A stretch of DNA of 52,664 nucleotides, from positions 1 through 52,664 of the IMG/VR virus record IMGVR_UViG_3300031211_000007. One strand, given 5' to 3'. The position numbers were made by a program, and so were the translations under genes. Shown one piece after another: positions 20,984-30,165 of this stretch (positions are counted from its first letter, which is position 1; each line of letters opens with the position of its first letter). The notes under the pieces were generated by a model. It saw only the letters and a program-made list of their open reading frames with translations. It searched no databases and was not told where the DNA came from. Origin of the DNA: a virus.

Positions 20984-21988
20984 ATGGGTTCTTCTATTCC
21001 TGACGATAGCTCTTCTGAAGAGATGCTAGAACCTAGCGCAGAAGAACCTTCTGATAAACCTTTTGATGAAGAACCTTTTGATGCGGGTGTTGAAGCTGAC
21101 GAAGATGAAAACCCTGAAAAATACATACAACAGTTATCTGGTAAATTAGGTCAAAGCCTTAGAAGTTATACGGATGACCTAGCTGAACCTGATTATGATT
21201 TAGAGAAGTTTGCAATAAACTCTGTTTTATCGGCTACTAATTCAGGTGAAATGGATAGTGAGGACCAATCTGATATCATTCAAAAAGTAAAATCATCGTC
21301 TACTGATACAATTGATGATGAGTCTGATGATGATAATGAACCTGAAGTAGAAGATGATGATGTCGATAGTGAAGGTGGGTTAGATTTAGACGATATAGAT
21401 ATGGAAGAAGGTGATAACAAGAAAACTGTTTTTGCCGATTCTACTTTAGGTGTTGGTAACGGTGGTATGGAAGAAAATAAGTACTCAACTAATGAGTCTA
21501 AGGAAGGAACCGATGTTTTTAAAGATAAAATTAAAAATATGTTAAAAGAAAATTTTATAGATGAGTTTGAGATGATGACAACTCAACCTGAACCTCAAAC
21601 TAAGCCTAAAACCGAACCTAAGACTAAGCCTAACAGAAGGTCTAAACCTTGGAGAATAATCCCTGAACAGTTACCAGACCCTCAACCAAAGGCTGATGCA
21701 ACTAGTGTTAAATTCATAGATTCTAGTAATTTTAGTAGTGATGGTAATAGTGTTACTTTAACCTTTGATATTAAAGGTAAAAGATTTAACGGCGTTAACT
21801 TTACGAATAGCGGTCAAGTTGTTAGTAAACCATCAGAAGAAGATGAACCTTATGTTTACTTGTACACAACAGATATTTTAGATAACGGTAAACAATATAT
21901 GATTAACGTTTCTAAATATGGTGAACCAGATAACCACAGTAACCCTAGTTTTACTAACGGTAATAAACCAGAGATTAAAGAATTTTAA
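20984..21988 (+). CDS. Acidic protein, 334 aa; probably the C-terminal part of the 20076 product
   Basis: The frame is open back to the A10 run at 20909-20918, and the coding character starts there (A-E-T-K-Y-K-L-K-L-D-D-P), well before ATG 20984. Residues 1-40 and 95-140 are Asp/Glu/Ser-rich, with G-G-L-D-L-D-D-I-D-M-E-E at about 125-136, a motif shared with portal and scaffold. A Pro/Lys/Thr linker (about 200-220) precedes a beta-rich C-terminal domain (about 240-334). Most likely the second half of a 637-aa fusion. Confidence 0.65.
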   Translation: MGSSIPDDSSSEEMLEPSAEEPSDKPFDEEPFDAGVEADEDENPEKYIQQLSGKLGQSLRSYTDDLAEPDYDLEKFAINSVLSATNSGEMDSEDQSDIIQKVKSSSTDTIDDESDDDNEPEVEDDDVDSEGGLDLDDIDMEEGDNKKTVFADSTLGVGNGGMEENKYSTNESKEGTDVFKDKIKNMLKENFIDEFEMMTTQPEPQTKPKTEPKTKPNRRSKPWRIIPEQLPDPQPKADATSVKFIDSSNFSSDGNSVTLTFDIKGKRFNGVNFTNSGQVVSKPSEEDEPYVYLYTTDILDNGKQYMINVSKYGEPDNHSNPSFTNGNKPEIKEF

Positions 21989-22395
21989 TGGAAGAGTTAT
22001 ATCTAATATACATACATAAAATAGGTGCCAGTTATAGGGACATGTTTTTCTATGAATTTATATTTAGTGACGATATAGAATCAGTGGACGGTGAGGAATG
22101 GGATTCTTACCCAGCAAACGGTAATCCAAAACCACCATTTGATGATATGATATTGAAAGTAGGTAAAATAGCCGTTGATTTTGAGTTACATGTAGCACAA
22201 GACAACGAACTATTCTCAATGTACGACTCTATGGATGGTATAATACCTTTAGGTTGGCAAAATATTGACGGCCTAGACGAGTACCCAGAAGATAGAGTAA
22301 TATTCCCATTTGGGATGCCAATAAAAGACGTAGTAGACAAGCTTTACGAGAAAGATGTCGAAATGGAATTAGAAAATACAGACGACGATGAATAA
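21988..22395 (+). CDS. Hypothetical protein, 135 aa
   Basis: Its ATG overlaps the previous stop (TAATG) and its end overlaps the next gene by 8 bases, so it is translationally coupled in the head operon. It is strongly acidic, with a Y-R-D-M-F-F-Y-E-F-I-F-S segment near the N-terminus and a repeated P-F-G-M-P-I. No recognised family. Probably a structural accessory or assembly factor. Confidence 0.65.
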   Translation: MEELYLIYIHKIGASYRDMFFYEFIFSDDIESVDGEEWDSYPANGNPKPPFDDMILKVGKIAVDFELHVAQDNELFSMYDSMDGIIPLGWQNIDGLDEYPEDRVIFPFGMPIKDVVDKLYEKDVEMELENTDDDE

Positions 22396-22747
22396 ATTAA
22401 GAAAAAAAATTGAAGAAGAGGGTGTTACATACTCAGTTACTAAAGATAGCTTAGAAGATATTAGCCCAGAATTAGAAAGAGCTGTTGAAGACGGTGACAC
22501 TGTTAAGGTAACTCAAAACGAAAGTAAGGGTGAAGAAAACGAAGATAATGAAGTGGATTCATTATATTCAGATGCTGATGATAGGGCCATTGAGTACGGC
22601 GTTAAAAATGAAGCTTTTAATAAGTTCTTAGAAAGTTTAGGTCAAAGCACATCACCTAAGGTTAATATAAATGAAAATATTTCTGAATCTGTTAACCCTA
22701 GAATAAAAAAGAGTGAATTAATAAACTACTTTAAAAACAAAAAATAA
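22388..22747 (+). CDS. Hypothetical acidic protein, 119 aa
   Basis: Overlaps both neighbours (8 bases before, 1 base after). It has a charged helical N-terminus, an acidic middle (E-G-E-E-N-E-D-N-E) and a basic C-terminus. N-I-S-E-S fits an L/I-x-E protease site. It looks like a flexible, core-type capsid protein, but this is inference only. Confidence 0.6.
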   Translation: MNKLRKKIEEEGVTYSVTKDSLEDISPELERAVEDGDTVKVTQNESKGEENEDNEVDSLYSDADDRAIEYGVKNEAFNKFLESLGQSTSPKVNINENISESVNPRIKKSELINYFKNKK

Positions 22748-23979
22748 TGGATAATAAAAGGATAAAACTTTTAGCTATCAGGTCTTTAAAAAAAGCTGAC
22801 GGTGAAAGTAAGTTAAATGAGAGTCGTATAAAATATGATGATAATCATAATGAAAGAATGGACCCTACTCTAGCTAAGCAACTTAGGGAGCGTAAACATT
22901 CTTTGGGTAATCACCCAGCTTTTCCAGAAGATGATGAAATGCATTTTGAAGAAAAGATGATGTCTAAGAGATTTTCTGATGTTTTAAAAAGGTTTAAAAG
23001 ACACCATGGCGTAGATGAAATTAATGTCAATGAGGTTACTAAAGGTCAAAGAGATTTGATGTTGAAAATAATCGATTTAGAAGAGTCTCACAAAGATGAG
23101 TTAATTCAAAAAGCTAAGGAGATGATTATGGAAGACTTTGACGTTGATGAAGGTGATTTAGTTATTGAAGCTGATTTAACAACAGATTTCACTTTAAATC
23201 TCGATAAAACTAAGATTAAGATGAACCCATCAACTGACATTGAATTTGATAGCCATGATGAGTTAGTCCAAGCTAATAAAGAAGTTTACAAACGTAGAAT
23301 GGTTAATGCTTTAATACAAGGTTCAGCCAAGAAGGTTAATCATATGTTTAATCTTATTGACGAGGACCTACAAGATATGGAACCTGTACTACCTAGTTTA
23401 TATTCTAAATTAATGTCTAGTGCAGATTACATGTATATGGTTCAAGATGATACTAAACCTAGAATGATAGGTGGTTTAGTTAATGTTGAATTCCCTAAGA
23501 CTGAAAATGATGTACCAAAGATAAAAGCTCAAGCCATTTGCTTACCTGTATTGATACATGAGATGGTCAAGGGTCTAATGGAAGTGTTAGCTTATCACAG
23601 CCTACCTAAAGACCCTAAGATAGCCCAGTTTGTTATCGATAAAGCCGACTTTATGTCTGCTGAGACTTGGGATATGAGATTAGGTCCACCTTTATGGGAA
23701 AAATTCTTGGATGCGTTACCTAGTGACGACTATAAATTAAAGCATCACGTGTTTGTTGATTTGGTCTCATTACCACCTGAGAAGTTTAATGATTGTTTCA
23801 GAGAAATCCTTATGGGTTCAAGAAAGGGTAAGGCTATTGTCAATGATATGTTGAATGATGTTAAAGACGAATTAATAGATGACGAGTTCGACAATGTGGT
23901 AGATAGAATAAGTGATGATGAATTTTTAGGTCCAGAGGATTTAGATAATTTAGATAGTGGAACTTGGTTTAATAACTAA
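22747..23979 (+). CDS. Conserved-looking phage protein upstream of terminase, 410 aa
   Basis: Unknown. Residues 1-60 are charged and contain K-L-N-E-S, a possible prohead-protease site. The central part (about 100-330) looks globular and helical, with I-C-L-P-V-L-I-H-E-M-V-K-G-L-M-E-V at about 263-280. The H-E sequence is not followed by the HxxEH or HExxH pattern of a metalloprotease. The C-terminal 40 residues are very acidic. Position directly before the terminase suggests a head or packaging protein. Confidence 0.65.
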   Translation: MDNKRIKLLAIRSLKKADGESKLNESRIKYDDNHNERMDPTLAKQLRERKHSLGNHPAFPEDDEMHFEEKMMSKRFSDVLKRFKRHHGVDEINVNEVTKGQRDLMLKIIDLEESHKDELIQKAKEMIMEDFDVDEGDLVIEADLTTDFTLNLDKTKIKMNPSTDIEFDSHDELVQANKEVYKRRMVNALIQGSAKKVNHMFNLIDEDLQDMEPVLPSLYSKLMSSADYMYMVQDDTKPRMIGGLVNVEFPKTENDVPKIKAQAICLPVLIHEMVKGLMEVLAYHSLPKDPKIAQFVIDKADFMSAETWDMRLGPPLWEKFLDALPSDDYKLKHHVFVDLVSLPPEKFNDCFREILMGSRKGKAIVNDMLNDVKDELIDDEFDNVVDRISDDEFLGPEDLDNLDSGTWFNN

Positions 23980-24000
23980 AATTCTATAAAATTAAGAATA

Positions 24001-24026
24001 AAGGGCGCTAATAAGCGCTCTTTTTA
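24001..24026 (+). terminator. Terminator before the terminase gene
   Basis: AAGGGCGCT (24001-24009) pairs with AGCGCTCTT (24014-24022, with one G-U pair), followed by a T-rich tract. Confidence 0.85.
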
Positions 24027-24044
24027 TTTTAGATAAGTTTAGCA

Positions 24045-24052
24045 TATTTATA
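24045..24052 (+). promoter_or_regulatory. TATTTATA late-promoter candidate for terminase
   Basis: GCATATTTATATAG, 11 bases before ATG 24064 and right after a terminator, so a promoter is expected here. Confidence 0.6.
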
Positions 24053-24063
24053 TAGAAAGATAG

Positions 24064-25896
24064 ATGTTAACTGGAAATGAAATTTTAAATGAGTATACTA
24101 AGTGTTTAGTCGACCCATGTTATGCAATTACCGAATATTTAAAAACCTTTGATAAAACAAAAGAAGGGTTTGTTCCGTTCAAACTATTCCCTAAACAAAG
24201 AGATATTATAAAAGCCTATAAAAATCACAGGTTCACTATGGTTACTAAACCTAGACAGGCTGGTGTATCTACAACAACAGCTGCTTATGCCGCAGTAAAA
24301 GCTATATTCGCTGACCCTAATAACCCAGAGGCTATTCTAATTCTTGCAAATAAGCAAGATATGGCCTTTGAATTCCTTGATAAGATTAAAGATTTTGTTA
24401 ATCAATTCCCTAGATGGGCATGGGGGTCTGAGTATTATGGTACTGAAGAAAAAGAAAATAAAAAGATTTATTCAACTGAGTCTAAAAAAGAACTTAAATT
24501 ACCTAATGGTAGTAGAATTAGGGCTGTTGCTACATCTAAAAACGCATTAAGGGGTTTTACACCTACTTGGTTAATTATGGATGAGGCGGCGTTTATCGAA
24601 AACGGTGCTATTGTTTTTGGTACAGCTTTGACGGCTTTAGGTACTGGTGGTAGAGCTTCTTTGGTTTCTACACCTAACGGTATGGATTCGTTATACTACA
24701 AAACCTATGAACAGGCTATGAGTGGTGATAACGATTTTCATGTTATTGAAATGAAGTGGTATCAAGACCCTAGATATAACAAAGACCTGCGTTGGATTAA
24801 TGAAGATGATGATGATGATATTATAGAAGAGGTTAAGTTTACGAAAGAGGGTGATTCTGAGGAAAGTGTTAGAGCTATCCACGAACACTACGACAAAATG
24901 TTACAGAAAGGTTATAAACCTGAATCTAGTTGGTATCGTGAAATGTGTCGTGGTATGAACAACGATAAAAAGATGATTGCTCAAGAGCTTGATGTATCTT
25001 TTATTGGTTCTGGTGGTGCTGTTATTGACGATAAATACATCACAATGCAAGAAAAGGAGAATGTTATTGAACCTGAATTTATTTCTGGTGATGAAAAAGA
25101 AATTTGGATATGGGAGGAACCTAAAGAGGGACGTCAATATATTTTATCTGCTGATGTTGCTAGAGGTGATGGAGAAGATTCTTCAACTATAGTCATTATA
25201 GATTTTAATACCATGACTCAAGTTATGGAATATAAAGGTAAATTGAGACCAGACTTATTAGGTAATTTGGTTAATGAATATGGTAGAATATATGATGCAT
25301 TGGTGGTTGTAGATATTACTGGTGGTTGGGGTGTTGGTACTATTAACCGTTTATTAGATTTGGGTACACCTAATTTATACTACGCCGACAGTTCAAGCAA
25401 ACCTCTAGAAAAGAAGAGTAGAACCCCAAAGAATTATTCTGATGAAGGTAAATTCCCAGGTTTTAATGTAGGCGCTGGTCTCAGAGCGCCTATTGTAAGT
25501 CATCTAGAAATGATGGTCAGGATGAATGGCGTAAAAGTTAGGTCTAGAAGACTAACCTCAGAGATGAGAACGTTTGTATTTAAAAACGGTAGGGCCGACC
25601 ACATGGATGGGTATCATGATGATTTACTTATGGCTCTAGCTTATGCTTTATGGGTTGCTGAATACTCATTTAAAAAATTAAACGAATCTAAAGAGAAAAG
25701 TAAGGCTATGTTATCTGGTTGGATGGTTAATAAGGGTGAAGTTAGTAATGAGGAATATAGACGTAATGGTTTTACATCAAAAAAAGATAGAAAGAAGAAA
25801 TTAACCACGAAACAACCTAACTTTAGTCACACTGTAGCTAAGAATATGCAAGACCCTAAGGGTAAGTATATGTGGTTATTTAGTGGTTCAAGATAA
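24064..25896 (+). CDS. terL: Terminase large subunit (T4 gp17 type)
   Basis: The packaging motor: it cuts concatemeric DNA and drives it through the portal. 610 aa, equal to the T4 gp17 size. ATPase motifs are T-K-P-R-Q-A-G-V-S-T (Walker A-like, 61-70), W-L-I-M-D-E-A-A (Walker B, 169-176) and V-S-T-P-N-G (motif III, 201-206). The nuclease domain has I-L-S-A-D-V-A-R-G-D, V-V-V-D-I-T-G-G-W-G and a late D-G-Y-H-D-D-L acidic cluster. The C-terminal tail after about residue 545 is Lys-rich and carries K-L-N-E-S-K. No small terminase was recognised next to it. Confidence 0.96.
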   Translation: MLTGNEILNEYTKCLVDPCYAITEYLKTFDKTKEGFVPFKLFPKQRDIIKAYKNHRFTMVTKPRQAGVSTTTAAYAAVKAIFADPNNPEAILILANKQDMAFEFLDKIKDFVNQFPRWAWGSEYYGTEEKENKKIYSTESKKELKLPNGSRIRAVATSKNALRGFTPTWLIMDEAAFIENGAIVFGTALTALGTGGRASLVSTPNGMDSLYYKTYEQAMSGDNDFHVIEMKWYQDPRYNKDLRWINEDDDDDIIEEVKFTKEGDSEESVRAIHEHYDKMLQKGYKPESSWYREMCRGMNNDKKMIAQELDVSFIGSGGAVIDDKYITMQEKENVIEPEFISGDEKEIWIWEEPKEGRQYILSADVARGDGEDSSTIVIIDFNTMTQVMEYKGKLRPDLLGNLVNEYGRIYDALVVVDITGGWGVGTINRLLDLGTPNLYYADSSSKPLEKKSRTPKNYSDEGKFPGFNVGAGLRAPIVSHLEMMVRMNGVKVRSRRLTSEMRTFVFKNGRADHMDGYHDDLLMALAYALWVAEYSFKKLNESKEKSKAMLSGWMVNKGEVSNEEYRRNGFTSKKDRKKKLTTKQPNFSHTVAKNMQDPKGKYMWLFSGSR

Positions 25897-25915
25897 ACAA
25901 GTCAATAACTTGACA

Positions 25916-25923
25916 TATTTACA
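25916..25923 (+). promoter_or_regulatory. TATTTACA late-promoter candidate for portal
   Basis: TTGACATATTTACAATATATAG lies 31 bases before ATG 25955. One mismatch to the TATTTATA core. Confidence 0.4.
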
Positions 25924-25954
25924 ATATATAGTATCATTAATAAAATAAATTAAA

Positions 25955-27976
25955 ATGGCAGAAAAACCAACAGTATTTCAAAAATTAAGCAATGTCTTCG
26001 GTAAAGAGGGGATAAATCCAGAGGTTAAAAAAACCAATAGATATTCATTGGGTAATGGTACTGAATTACTAAAAACTAAATCAAAAGAGGAATACGAGAC
26101 TACTAAGTTGCAAGCTCAACAAGATAAGTACTTACAAGGTCAGTGGTCTAAAGTAGATGGTGAGCTTTATCAACAAGCAATACACTATGAAACAACTAGA
26201 GTTGGGTCATATTCGGATTTTGAAACGATGGAATTCTATCCAGAGATTTCTGCCACATTGGATATATTCATGGAAGAGTCTACAACCCCTAATGATAAGG
26301 GTGATGTAATAAACATATACTCTGGTAGTAAGAGGGTTAAAAGAATATTGCAGGATTTATTCATTAATAGATTAGACATACACACTTCACTACCTATGTG
26401 GTCTAGGAATTTATGTAAGTATGGCGACAACTTTGTACACCTAAACATTAATAGTAAAGCTGGTGTTGTTGGTGTTAGACAGCTACCTAACTTTGAAATC
26501 GAAAGAAGAGAGAATGACATTAGAGGTGTTATATCCCCATCGCAACTATCTGATGTAAATCAAGATGAGGCTAGAAATAAAACACAATTTTATTGGAAGA
26601 GAAATGAGATGACATTTCAATCATGGCAAATAGGTCACTTTAGACTATTAGGTGATGATAGGAAATTACCTTATGGTACTTCATTTTTAGAGAAAGCTAG
26701 GCGTATATGGAAACAATTGATACTGGCTGAGGATGCTATGTTAGTTTATAGGGTAACTAGGGCACCAGAAAGACGTGTCTATAAAGTTTATGTTGGTAAC
26801 ATAGATAATGAAGACGTTAGTGGTTATGTTGATGATATTGCTAATAGATTTAAGCGTACCCCACTTATTGACCCTCAAACAGGTCAAATGGATGTCAGGT
26901 ATAATCAATTAGGTATTGACCAAGATATTTTTATACCAGTTAGGGATGAAAATGCTCAAACCCCTATTGATACCTTACCTGGTGCTCAGAACTTAGACCA
27001 GATTGCTGATATTGAATACCTACAAAGAAAGTTATTTACGGCGTTAAGGGTACCTAAAACCTTCTTAGGTTTTGAAGAAGCTCAAGGTGAGGGTAAGAAT
27101 TTAGCATTGCTAGATATTAGATTTTCTAGAACAATCAATAGAATACAACAAGCCCTTTTACACGAGCTGAATAAAATTGCTATAATTCACTTACATTTAT
27201 TAGGTTTTACTGATGATTTAGATAATTTTACACTTACATTAAATAACCCATCTACACAAGCTGAAATGCTTAAAGTTGAACATACAGCGGCCAAGGTTAA
27301 TCTATATAAAGATGCAGTTGCTGATTCTGGAAATGGTTTTGGTGCAATGTCTATGACTAGGGCTAAAAGAGAGATATTAGGTTGGAGTGATGAAGAAATA
27401 AAACAGGATTTACTTGAACAAAGAATTGAAAAGGCTGCGGCTCAAGAGTTAGAAAACACAGGTAATGTTATTAAGAATACAGGTGTGTTTGATAACGTTG
27501 ATAGAGTTTATGGTGATATGGAAATGGCCAGACTAGGTGGTGTTGTTGATGAGGAAGGTGACGGACCCGATGGTGGTGGTGGTAACACTGGTAGTGTCGG
27601 CGGTGGCTTTGGTGGTGGCTTTGACGATAATGGTTTAGACTTAGATGATACTGACGTTGAAGACGGTGGTTTTGGTGATACCGAACCTTTAGATGACGCT
27701 GGTGCGGATAATGCCGATGTAGATACTGAAGACACCACTGATGAGTCTAAGAAAAAGAAAGGTAAGATAATTAACGAAAATTTAAAACGTAACCCTAAAA
27801 ATAGTTCAGTTAATAAATTCATTAACATGTTAGATGAGAGTAAAAAGGCTGAAAAGAAAAAGAAAAATGAGGTAACTAAATTTTATGATAAATCAGTTAA
27901 ATTTAACAAAACAATGGATTCTATGATAAATGAAATTGATGATAAATTGGGCGAGACTGAAGATATTAATGAGTAA
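25955..27976 (+). CDS. Portal protein (T4 gp20 type)
   Basis: Dodecameric head vertex through which DNA enters. 673 aa compared with 524 in T4 gp20; the excess is a C-terminal extension. Characteristic segments are Y-P-E-I-S-A-T-L-D-I-F-M-E-E, R-N-L-C-K-Y-G-D-N-F-V, D-T-L-P-G-A-Q-N-L-D-Q-I-A-D-I-E-Y-L-Q-R-K-L and R-V-P-K-T-F-L-G-F. After about residue 525 the sequence is a Gly/Asp-rich low-complexity tail with G-L-D-L-D-D-T-D-V-E, then a Lys-rich end containing M-L-D-E-S. The tail is not typical for gp20 and may contact the scaffold. Confidence 0.94.
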   Translation: MAEKPTVFQKLSNVFGKEGINPEVKKTNRYSLGNGTELLKTKSKEEYETTKLQAQQDKYLQGQWSKVDGELYQQAIHYETTRVGSYSDFETMEFYPEISATLDIFMEESTTPNDKGDVINIYSGSKRVKRILQDLFINRLDIHTSLPMWSRNLCKYGDNFVHLNINSKAGVVGVRQLPNFEIERRENDIRGVISPSQLSDVNQDEARNKTQFYWKRNEMTFQSWQIGHFRLLGDDRKLPYGTSFLEKARRIWKQLILAEDAMLVYRVTRAPERRVYKVYVGNIDNEDVSGYVDDIANRFKRTPLIDPQTGQMDVRYNQLGIDQDIFIPVRDENAQTPIDTLPGAQNLDQIADIEYLQRKLFTALRVPKTFLGFEEAQGEGKNLALLDIRFSRTINRIQQALLHELNKIAIIHLHLLGFTDDLDNFTLTLNNPSTQAEMLKVEHTAAKVNLYKDAVADSGNGFGAMSMTRAKREILGWSDEEIKQDLLEQRIEKAAAQELENTGNVIKNTGVFDNVDRVYGDMEMARLGGVVDEEGDGPDGGGGNTGSVGGGFGGGFDDNGLDLDDTDVEDGGFGDTEPLDDAGADNADVDTEDTTDESKKKKGKIINENLKRNPKNSSVNKFINMLDESKKAEKKKKNEVTKFYDKSVKFNKTMDSMINEIDDKLGETEDINE

Positions 27977-28002
27977 AGTTGTTTTTTATTGCATATTGAC
28001 CA

Positions 28003-28010
28003 TATTTATA
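28003..28010 (+). promoter_or_regulatory. TATTTATA late-promoter candidate
   Basis: ACCATATTTATAATAAAA, 13 bases before ATG 28024. Confidence 0.5.
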
Positions 28011-28023
28011 ATAAAAAAGAACA

Positions 28024-28797
28024 ATGCAAAATTTTGGTCAAATACATGAAACTTTTAAGGATATTTTAATAGATGGAATCGTCGAAGGTAATAATAAAAA
28101 CAGAAAAGTTTTTAAAGCCTACGCTAAAACCCTTAAAGAGAATTCAACACTAAGAGTACAATTTGAAGTTTATGATAGTTTAGAGAATAAAGTAAATGAA
28201 GACTTGGAAAATTCTAAACTATTTGTTGATGAATGTTTATCTCTATTGAGTAAATTAGATGTTAATAAGGTTAATGAATGTAACAATAAACTAACTAAGT
28301 TTTTAAATAAGAACGGTTATATGTTAATTGAGGATTATGACAATAAAGAGTTACATGAGCACATCTATAGGTTAACCGTAACACCTAGGTCTGCTAAGAA
28401 TTTATCATCTATTGTTGAATCTAGAATGTACCTGAATAATTTCACAGGTAAAAAGATTATGACTGAGAACACTAAGGTTGAACCTTACACTAATAAATTC
28501 TTGGCTCCAATAATGATTGAGAAGTTCAATAAAAAATACTCTACTGTTTCAGAAAGTGAAAAGAAAGTTATTAGAACCATTATTAACGGTGATGAATCTC
28601 AAAAGAAAGACCTTTACAAAACAACAATAAGAGAATGTTTAGATGTTGTAAATACTAAATTGAAAGAGGAATGTTCAATTGAAGAAAAAGATACTTTTTT
28701 AAGAGTTAAAGATAAAGTACTAAGGTACGACTATAATCCAGAGACTTTTATTAGTGAAATGACTGAGCTTAGTTATTTAAAAGAAACATTAAATTAA
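28024..28797 (+). CDS. Hypothetical helical protein of the head operon, 257 aa
   Basis: Unknown, nearly all-alpha and Lys/Glu/Asn-rich protein located between portal and prohead protease. In T4 the small prohead core proteins occupy this interval, so a core or head-assembly role is possible (position only). V-S-E-S and I-S-E-M sequences resemble L/I-x-E sites. It lies one base before the next gene, so the two are coupled. Confidence 0.6.
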   Translation: MQNFGQIHETFKDILIDGIVEGNNKNRKVFKAYAKTLKENSTLRVQFEVYDSLENKVNEDLENSKLFVDECLSLLSKLDVNKVNECNNKLTKFLNKNGYMLIEDYDNKELHEHIYRLTVTPRSAKNLSSIVESRMYLNNFTGKKIMTENTKVEPYTNKFLAPIMIEKFNKKYSTVSESEKKVIRTIINGDESQKKDLYKTTIRECLDVVNTKLKEECSIEEKDTFLRVKDKVLRYDYNPETFISEMTELSYLKETLN

Positions 28798-28798
28798 A

Positions 28799-29098
28799 AT
28801 GACTCATATACTATTTCAAGCAGATGTAAACATAATTAATTGGTTAGTGCAGCAAGCGCCAGTGGTGGTTGTTATGGGTGCTGCTATATACTGGTTGGCT
28901 AATAGATTAAAGAAAGCTGAAAATGATAAAGACGAGTTAGCTAAAGACGTCATCAAACTTACAACCCTATGGGAAGAAAAGAGTGATGAGTTAGACGTTA
29001 AGAACGAAAAGTTAGGTGAGAAAAACACTAAAGTTAACGAAGAAATTTTAGTTTTATTAAGGGAAATAAAGATGATAGTTACTAAAAGAGGTTTATGA
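28799..29098 (+). CDS. Membrane-anchored coiled-coil protein, 99 aa
   Basis: One hydrophobic segment (about 12-31, W-L-V-Q-Q-A-P-V-V-V-V-M-G-A-A) is followed by a long charged coiled coil (about 36-90). N-terminal anchoring with a cytoplasmic or periplasmic coiled coil fits spanin-like, holin-like or prohead-membrane-attachment roles; T4 proheads assemble on the membrane. The gene sits between head genes, and its stop overlaps the next ATG (ATGA). Confidence 0.6.
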   Translation: MTHILFQADVNIINWLVQQAPVVVVMGAAIYWLANRLKKAENDKDELAKDVIKLTTLWEEKSDELDVKNEKLGEKNTKVNEEILVLLREIKMIVTKRGL

Positions 29099-29574
29099 AC
29101 AGTTTTATGGATAACATTTTTGGAAAGAAAAATGAAAATTACAATAAGGCCGTTGATGGTCTAAAGAAAATCAAAGATAAGTTTGATGGTTTAATTATGT
29201 CCTTCCCTGACGTTACTCCAATAGAGATTGTTTTAGTTACAGACACATGGCAAAAATTACCTAAAGAGATTTCTAAAGGGGTTGAAGTCATGATTCTTAA
29301 AACGAATATGAGTGAATGCAAAGTTTTTATTACTAGCTATGACCCATACTCTTATGTGATACCACATAAGCATGACGAAAGATATGAATATGGGTTAATA
29401 TTAGAAGGTACTATAATTAATGAAACCATTGGTTGTGAATATAAAAAAGGTGATGTTTATAAGTTTGGACCTAACGAGATGCATTACTTGGTTTCTGGCC
29501 CAAAAAAAGCTTTAGTTTATTCTTTACACTCTAAGAAGTCAAATTTAGATGATTACTTTCACCTATCCATATAG
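29095..29574 (+). CDS. Cupin-domain protein, 159 aa
   Basis: The C-terminal half is a cupin barrel. Motif 1 is H-K-H-D-E-R-Y-E-Y-G-L-I-L-E-G (H91, H93, E98), an exact H-x-H-x4-E-x6-G pattern. Motif 2 is G-D-V-Y-K-F-G-P-N-E-M-H with H130. These four residues could bind a metal. The N-terminal 50 residues look helical. Cupins range from sugar isomerases to storage and binding proteins; the substrate here is unknown. ATGA overlap with the coiled-coil gene indicates coupled expression inside the head operon, an odd place for an enzyme. Confidence 0.8.
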   Translation: MNSFMDNIFGKKNENYNKAVDGLKKIKDKFDGLIMSFPDVTPIEIVLVTDTWQKLPKEISKGVEVMILKTNMSECKVFITSYDPYSYVIPHKHDERYEYGLILEGTIINETIGCEYKKGDVYKFGPNEMHYLVSGPKKALVYSLHSKKSNLDDYFHLSI

Positions 29575-29667
29575 ACAAAGCATTAAAATCGCTTAATAAT
29601 TTAGAGATATTAAAATAAAGTTTTACCAAATATTGACTAATCCATTTTTTTCCATTATACTTGAAGT

Positions 29668-30147
29668 ATGAAAAAAAGCAGAGGTACAGAGAAAGAAATA
29701 CAAATCGATAATAACTTAAATACACATTTTGGTTCCGTAGACAAAAACGACCCAAAGAGCATATATATCAAATTTAGTTCGTGGTCCAACACGATTAGTT
29801 ATGATGAAAGTAATAATTATAAGAGGATTATTACTGACCTAACTAAAAAAATTAAAAGTTATTTATATAGAGATATAAACACAGATATATTCCATAACGA
29901 TATAGTTATCGTGGATATGGATATGAGAGAGTCTGGGATATCAGGTGATAAACCTAGTTTCATGAGTTGCGAAGTGACTCTATATCAAAGAGGTAATTAT
30001 AAACTGAATAATAATACGTTGTTGGATGAAATGAATAAGTTAAGTGAAACCGCATGTAAAGAGATATTTAATAGACATCGACATTTCGAGTTTTATAAAC
30101 ATAAGGAAGAAGCACTAAAAGTAGCAAATGAAAGCCTAATCGTTTAA
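29668..30147 (+). CDS. Hypothetical protein, 159 aa
   Basis: Unknown, mixed alpha/beta. It begins with a Lys/Arg/Glu-rich leader, has a central D-I-V-I-V-D-M-D-M-R-E-S strand-loop and a helical C-terminus with N-R-H-R-H. Its stop codon lies inside the terminator hairpin. Position suggests a head accessory protein. No family recognised. Confidence 0.6.
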   Translation: MKKSRGTEKEIQIDNNLNTHFGSVDKNDPKSIYIKFSSWSNTISYDESNNYKRIITDLTKKIKSYLYRDINTDIFHNDIVIVDMDMRESGISGDKPSFMSCEVTLYQRGNYKLNNNTLLDEMNKLSETACKEIFNRHRHFEFYKHKEEALKVANESLIV

Positions 30148-30165
30148 GATTAGGCTTTTTTTATT
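30131..30165 (+). terminator. Terminator overlapping the stop codon of the 159-aa gene
   Basis: A perfect 11-bp stem AAAGCCTAATC (30131-30141) with GATTAGGCTTT (30148-30158), then T-rich. The TAA stop (30145-30147) is in the loop. Confidence 0.88.

Noticed and set aside
22747-23979. Metalloprotease call for the 410-aa protein from its H-E-M-V-K
   Set aside because: HExxH is not complete and no third ligand is evident.
24901-25137. Minus-strand ORF inside the terminase gene
   Set aside because: Antisense shadow of a well-supported gene, with biased Phe/Thr composition caused by the opposite strand codons.
27508-27828. Minus-strand Pro/Ser-rich ORF inside the portal gene
   Set aside because: It is the mirror of the Gly/Asp-rich low-complexity tail and has no independent support.
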